Of a DNA stretch of 52,867 nt, positions 50,886 through 52,867 are shown piece after piece; position 1 is the stretch's first letter, and every line of letters starts with the position of its first letter. A model generated the notes under the pieces. It worked only from the letters and a program-made list of their open reading frames with translations. It had not been told where the DNA came from and did no database searches. Source of the DNA: an uncultured Lachnobacterium sp. Its GTDB lineage: Bacteria; Bacillota; Clostridia; Lachnospirales; Lachnospiraceae. Position numbers and translations under genes: made by a program. Location: NCBI GenBank assembly GCA_900546625.1, contig URDU01000019.1:1-52867 (forward strand), given 5' to 3'.

Positions 50886-50903
50886 AAGGAGGGGTGACGC
50901 ATA

Positions 50904-52625
50904 ATGAAATTTAAGGATTTTACGCAGGAAGCATACGATGACATACAAAGCTATATGGGAGGAGAAGAACAGTGGGAGGAAATAAACAAAACCTACGGTG
51001 TAGTGGAAACCAAAGGTATATTTCAATATGATTATGAATCACAGCTAAGAAACGCGGCAACAGAATATCAGAGACAAAATGAAGAGGCAAGCAATAGTGT
51101 AAGAAGGATGTTTGATAATGTAAATGGAGTGGATGATCTATATGCAGCCAGGTTTCGGGACGAATATATGGACTTGGAAAGATTCAGCACTGCAATTAAA
51201 GAACTGGCAGCTCTGATTAATGTAAGATCCGTTGAGAATATATATACTATGGATTGCCAGACATTGAAAACAAAAGCTGGTAATATACAGGCAAAAGTGG
51301 ACTCGAAGATAACAGAGTATTATAAAGAGCGATTCTATTCAGTGGATTCTAATGGAAAGACAGTTATGAACTGGGACGAAATAAACTATGAGATGCGGAA
51401 GGAATTTGTACCAGATGCAGAGCTGCAGGCACTTGTATCAGTATTTCCAAAGCTGTCCACAGATGATGAGGAAGAAACCATAGCAAATATAGAGAACATG
51501 CTGCGCGCAGGTTATGGAAACGCCAAGGATGATGAGTGGATAGATAATGCAGATCTGGAAGACCCTAAGTATTACAGTGTGAGTGTCACGAATACATTTA
51601 AGAGGGCGGTGGATATATATAAGACAAGTATGGATATAATTGACTATTACAGCGAAAAATGTGCATACAGAAACGACGAGATTAGTGATGAAGCGCTTGA
51701 AGAGATGAAAGAGCAGTACAGAGTGTCATCCCTGTTTAAAGCAATGGTTGATAGCTACCCTACAATTGGAGTTGCATATAATGGAAAAAACGATGGATTT
51801 ACAATACATTCCGATAGAGAGAAGAATGTGACTGTATCCGTATGCCTGAAAGAGCTGCCATTTGATGTAAGCATATGCAAGATTACAGACAGCAATGACA
51901 GGGAGATATTGGACAAATATTATAACGTCAAGGTAACAAATGGAACTATTAATGAAAAAGTAGGAAAAGAAAATGAGAAGGTCAATCAGATAGATGCGTA
52001 TGGAATGGTAGATAATCAGATTGTAAGCCATGTACTTCCACACGGCATGATTGAGAATACAAAGCAGAATCTTGAAAATCAAAAGGAAGAGGAAAAGACT
52101 GAATGCAGAGTATTTTTTGATGTAACAAGTAATACTTTAAAAGGTAAGATTATTGATGAAGCTATAGGCCTTTCAGCGGTAATAATAAATGAAACCGTAG
52201 GAGATAAGATTAACAAGGCTAACGCAGCAATAAATTATTTGAATGACTTAAATGCAGCATATGATGAAAATAATGAAAATGTACAAAATAATGCAGAAAT
52301 TGATGAAGCAAAAGACAGACTGACAGAAACAGACTTTACATGTCAGGACATGATAGAAGATGCCAATTATTTCGGCATGGATATGGAGATAACCAGGGTA
52401 GGTGACACCTATATCTGCGAGAATATCACGACGGATGTGGAGAAAGTGACGAAGATGGTGGATGCATATAATGCACAGGCAAAGCCGAAACAGCAGGTAA
52501 GTATTAAGGACTTAAAAGACTATGCCAAGGGAGCAGATGATAAAAATCAGAGAGAGGATGACGAAAGTTATAAGGCTTTGTGTAACAGAGTAAAGGAATA
52601 TATGAAGTACATTTTGGAAAATTAA
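50904..52625 (+). CDS. 573-residue protein, possible secretion substrate
   Basis: I do not recognise this protein. It starts with a helical, acidic region (about residues 1-260, including 'EEQWEEINKTYG' and many heptad-like stretches), has a short beta-rich middle (about 290-345: 'FTIHSDREKNVTVSVCL', 'VKVTNGTINEK') and ends in more helix (about 430-573). There is no signal peptide, membrane segment or known catalytic motif. Length, helical N-terminus and the two small helical genes before it resemble LXG-type effector operons, but the LXG signature itself is not evident. GGAGGGG precedes the ATG. Confidence 0.65.
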   Translation: MKFKDFTQEAYDDIQSYMGGEEQWEEINKTYGVVETKGIFQYDYESQLRNAATEYQRQNEEASNSVRRMFDNVNGVDDLYAARFRDEYMDLERFSTAIKELAALINVRSVENIYTMDCQTLKTKAGNIQAKVDSKITEYYKERFYSVDSNGKTVMNWDEINYEMRKEFVPDAELQALVSVFPKLSTDDEEETIANIENMLRAGYGNAKDDEWIDNADLEDPKYYSVSVTNTFKRAVDIYKTSMDIIDYYSEKCAYRNDEISDEALEEMKEQYRVSSLFKAMVDSYPTIGVAYNGKNDGFTIHSDREKNVTVSVCLKELPFDVSICKITDSNDREILDKYYNVKVTNGTINEKVGKENEKVNQIDAYGMVDNQIVSHVLPHGMIENTKQNLENQKEEEKTECRVFFDVTSNTLKGKIIDEAIGLSAVIINETVGDKINKANAAINYLNDLNAAYDENNENVQNNAEIDEAKDRLTETDFTCQDMIEDANYFGMDMEITRVGDTYICENITTDVEKVTKMVDAYNAQAKPKQQVSIKDLKDYAKGADDKNQREDDESYKALCNRVKEYMKYILEN

Positions 52626-52675
52626 GATGACAATAAATAGGCATGAATGCAACGAATACAGGAAGGAAAATTATT

Positions 52676-52867
52676 ATGAAGAAAGCAATATCAGTTCTTA
52701 TGATAGCGGCATGTATGTTATGTATGGTGACAGCATGTGAAAAAAAGGATAAAAAGGGAAATGACACATCAGCAGCTCAGTCAACAGGAACAGATTGCAC
52801 GGCAGCAGAGCGTGTGACCACAGAGCCGGAAGGTGAAATCACGATATCAGAGATGATAGATCAGAGG
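52676..52867 (+). CDS. Lipoprotein, truncated by the window edge
   Basis: The first 64 codons of a gene that runs off the window. The signal peptide ends at the lipobox VTAC (Cys22 by count), followed by a Lys/Asp-rich and Ser/Thr/Ala-rich linker typical of surface lipoproteins; the mature part begins near 'EGEITISEMID'. GGAAGG lies about 10 bases before the ATG. It follows the possible effector gene by 50 bases, so it is likely the next gene of the operon. Family unknown. Confidence 0.8.
   Translation, partial: MKKAISVLMIAACMLCMVTACEKKDKKGNDTSAAQSTGTDCTAAERVTTEPEGEITISEMIDQR

Overview
The window looks like chromosome from a low-to-mid GC, anaerobic, endospore-lineage Firmicute of the Lachnospiraceae, most like Agathobacter rectalis / Roseburia. 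The grounds are an archaeal/eukaryal-type ProRS, a hup-rqcP-yabP-divIC-spoIIE-tilS-hpt-ftsH cluster, a SPOCS/LysM (SipL-like) protein, a CotS-like protein, a starch/maltodextrin import locus with a lipoprotein GH13 enzyme, and strong AGGAGG ribosome binding sites. The species name is inference. I see no phage, IS transposase, CRISPR array or rRNA. There is one tRNA (Tyr).

Layout. 0.1-2.6 kb: azlC-azlD (minus strand) diverge from glycerate kinase. 2.7-7 kb: proS, two long imperfect palindromes, cca and a CotS-like gene with a TTG start. 7-8.4 kb: a PEGA-domain lipoprotein. 8.4-15.7 kb: the hup-to-ftsH cell division/sporulation/tRNA-modification cluster, with yabQ missing and a short SpoIIE. 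15.7-16.1 kb: a possible C-rich small RNA and tRNA-Tyr. 16.1-19.3 kb (minus): a LacI regulator followed by an HExxH lipoprotein. 19.4-26.8 kb (plus): the maltodextrin locus malQ-malE-malF-malG and an alpha-amylase-family lipoprotein, with no ATPase gene. 26.9-34.4 kb: plsC, a PrcB-like lipoprotein, veg, the SipL-like protein, an NlpC/P60 hydrolase, yqeY, a SurA-like anchored protein and map. 34.9-36.4 kb (minus): a BrnA-like ribbon-helix-helix protein and a DUF4317 protein. 36.6-39.4 kb: a TetM-like ribosomal GTPase fused to a Rae1/YacP-type NYN nuclease. 39.5-40.7 kb: an aminotransferase. 40.9 kb to the end: one tight operon with a 1727-residue Ig-repeat surface protein, a P-loop ATPase remnant, a PP2C phosphatase, a Ser/Thr kinase, a small membrane protein with two DETTVL motifs, an FHA protein, two small helical proteins, a 573-residue possible effector and the start of a lipoprotein.

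How the genes work together. The LacI regulator probably controls the divergent maltodextrin genes, in which the amylase-type lipoprotein cuts glucans, MalE-F-G import the products and MalQ processes them. The last operon has the parts of a phospho-threonine relay: the kinase would phosphorylate TTVL sites, the FHA domain would read them and the phosphatase would reset them, next to secretion-type small proteins.

The two strongest leads for new biology are the TetM-like/NYN fusion, a single protein that would place a nuclease at the ribosomal A site, and the surface-protein/kinase/FHA operon. A third lead is a set of long imperfect palindromes in intergenic regions (4.17-4.55, 24.8-25.0, 32.0-32.3 and 34.6-34.8 kb). 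Two of them are clearly related copies.
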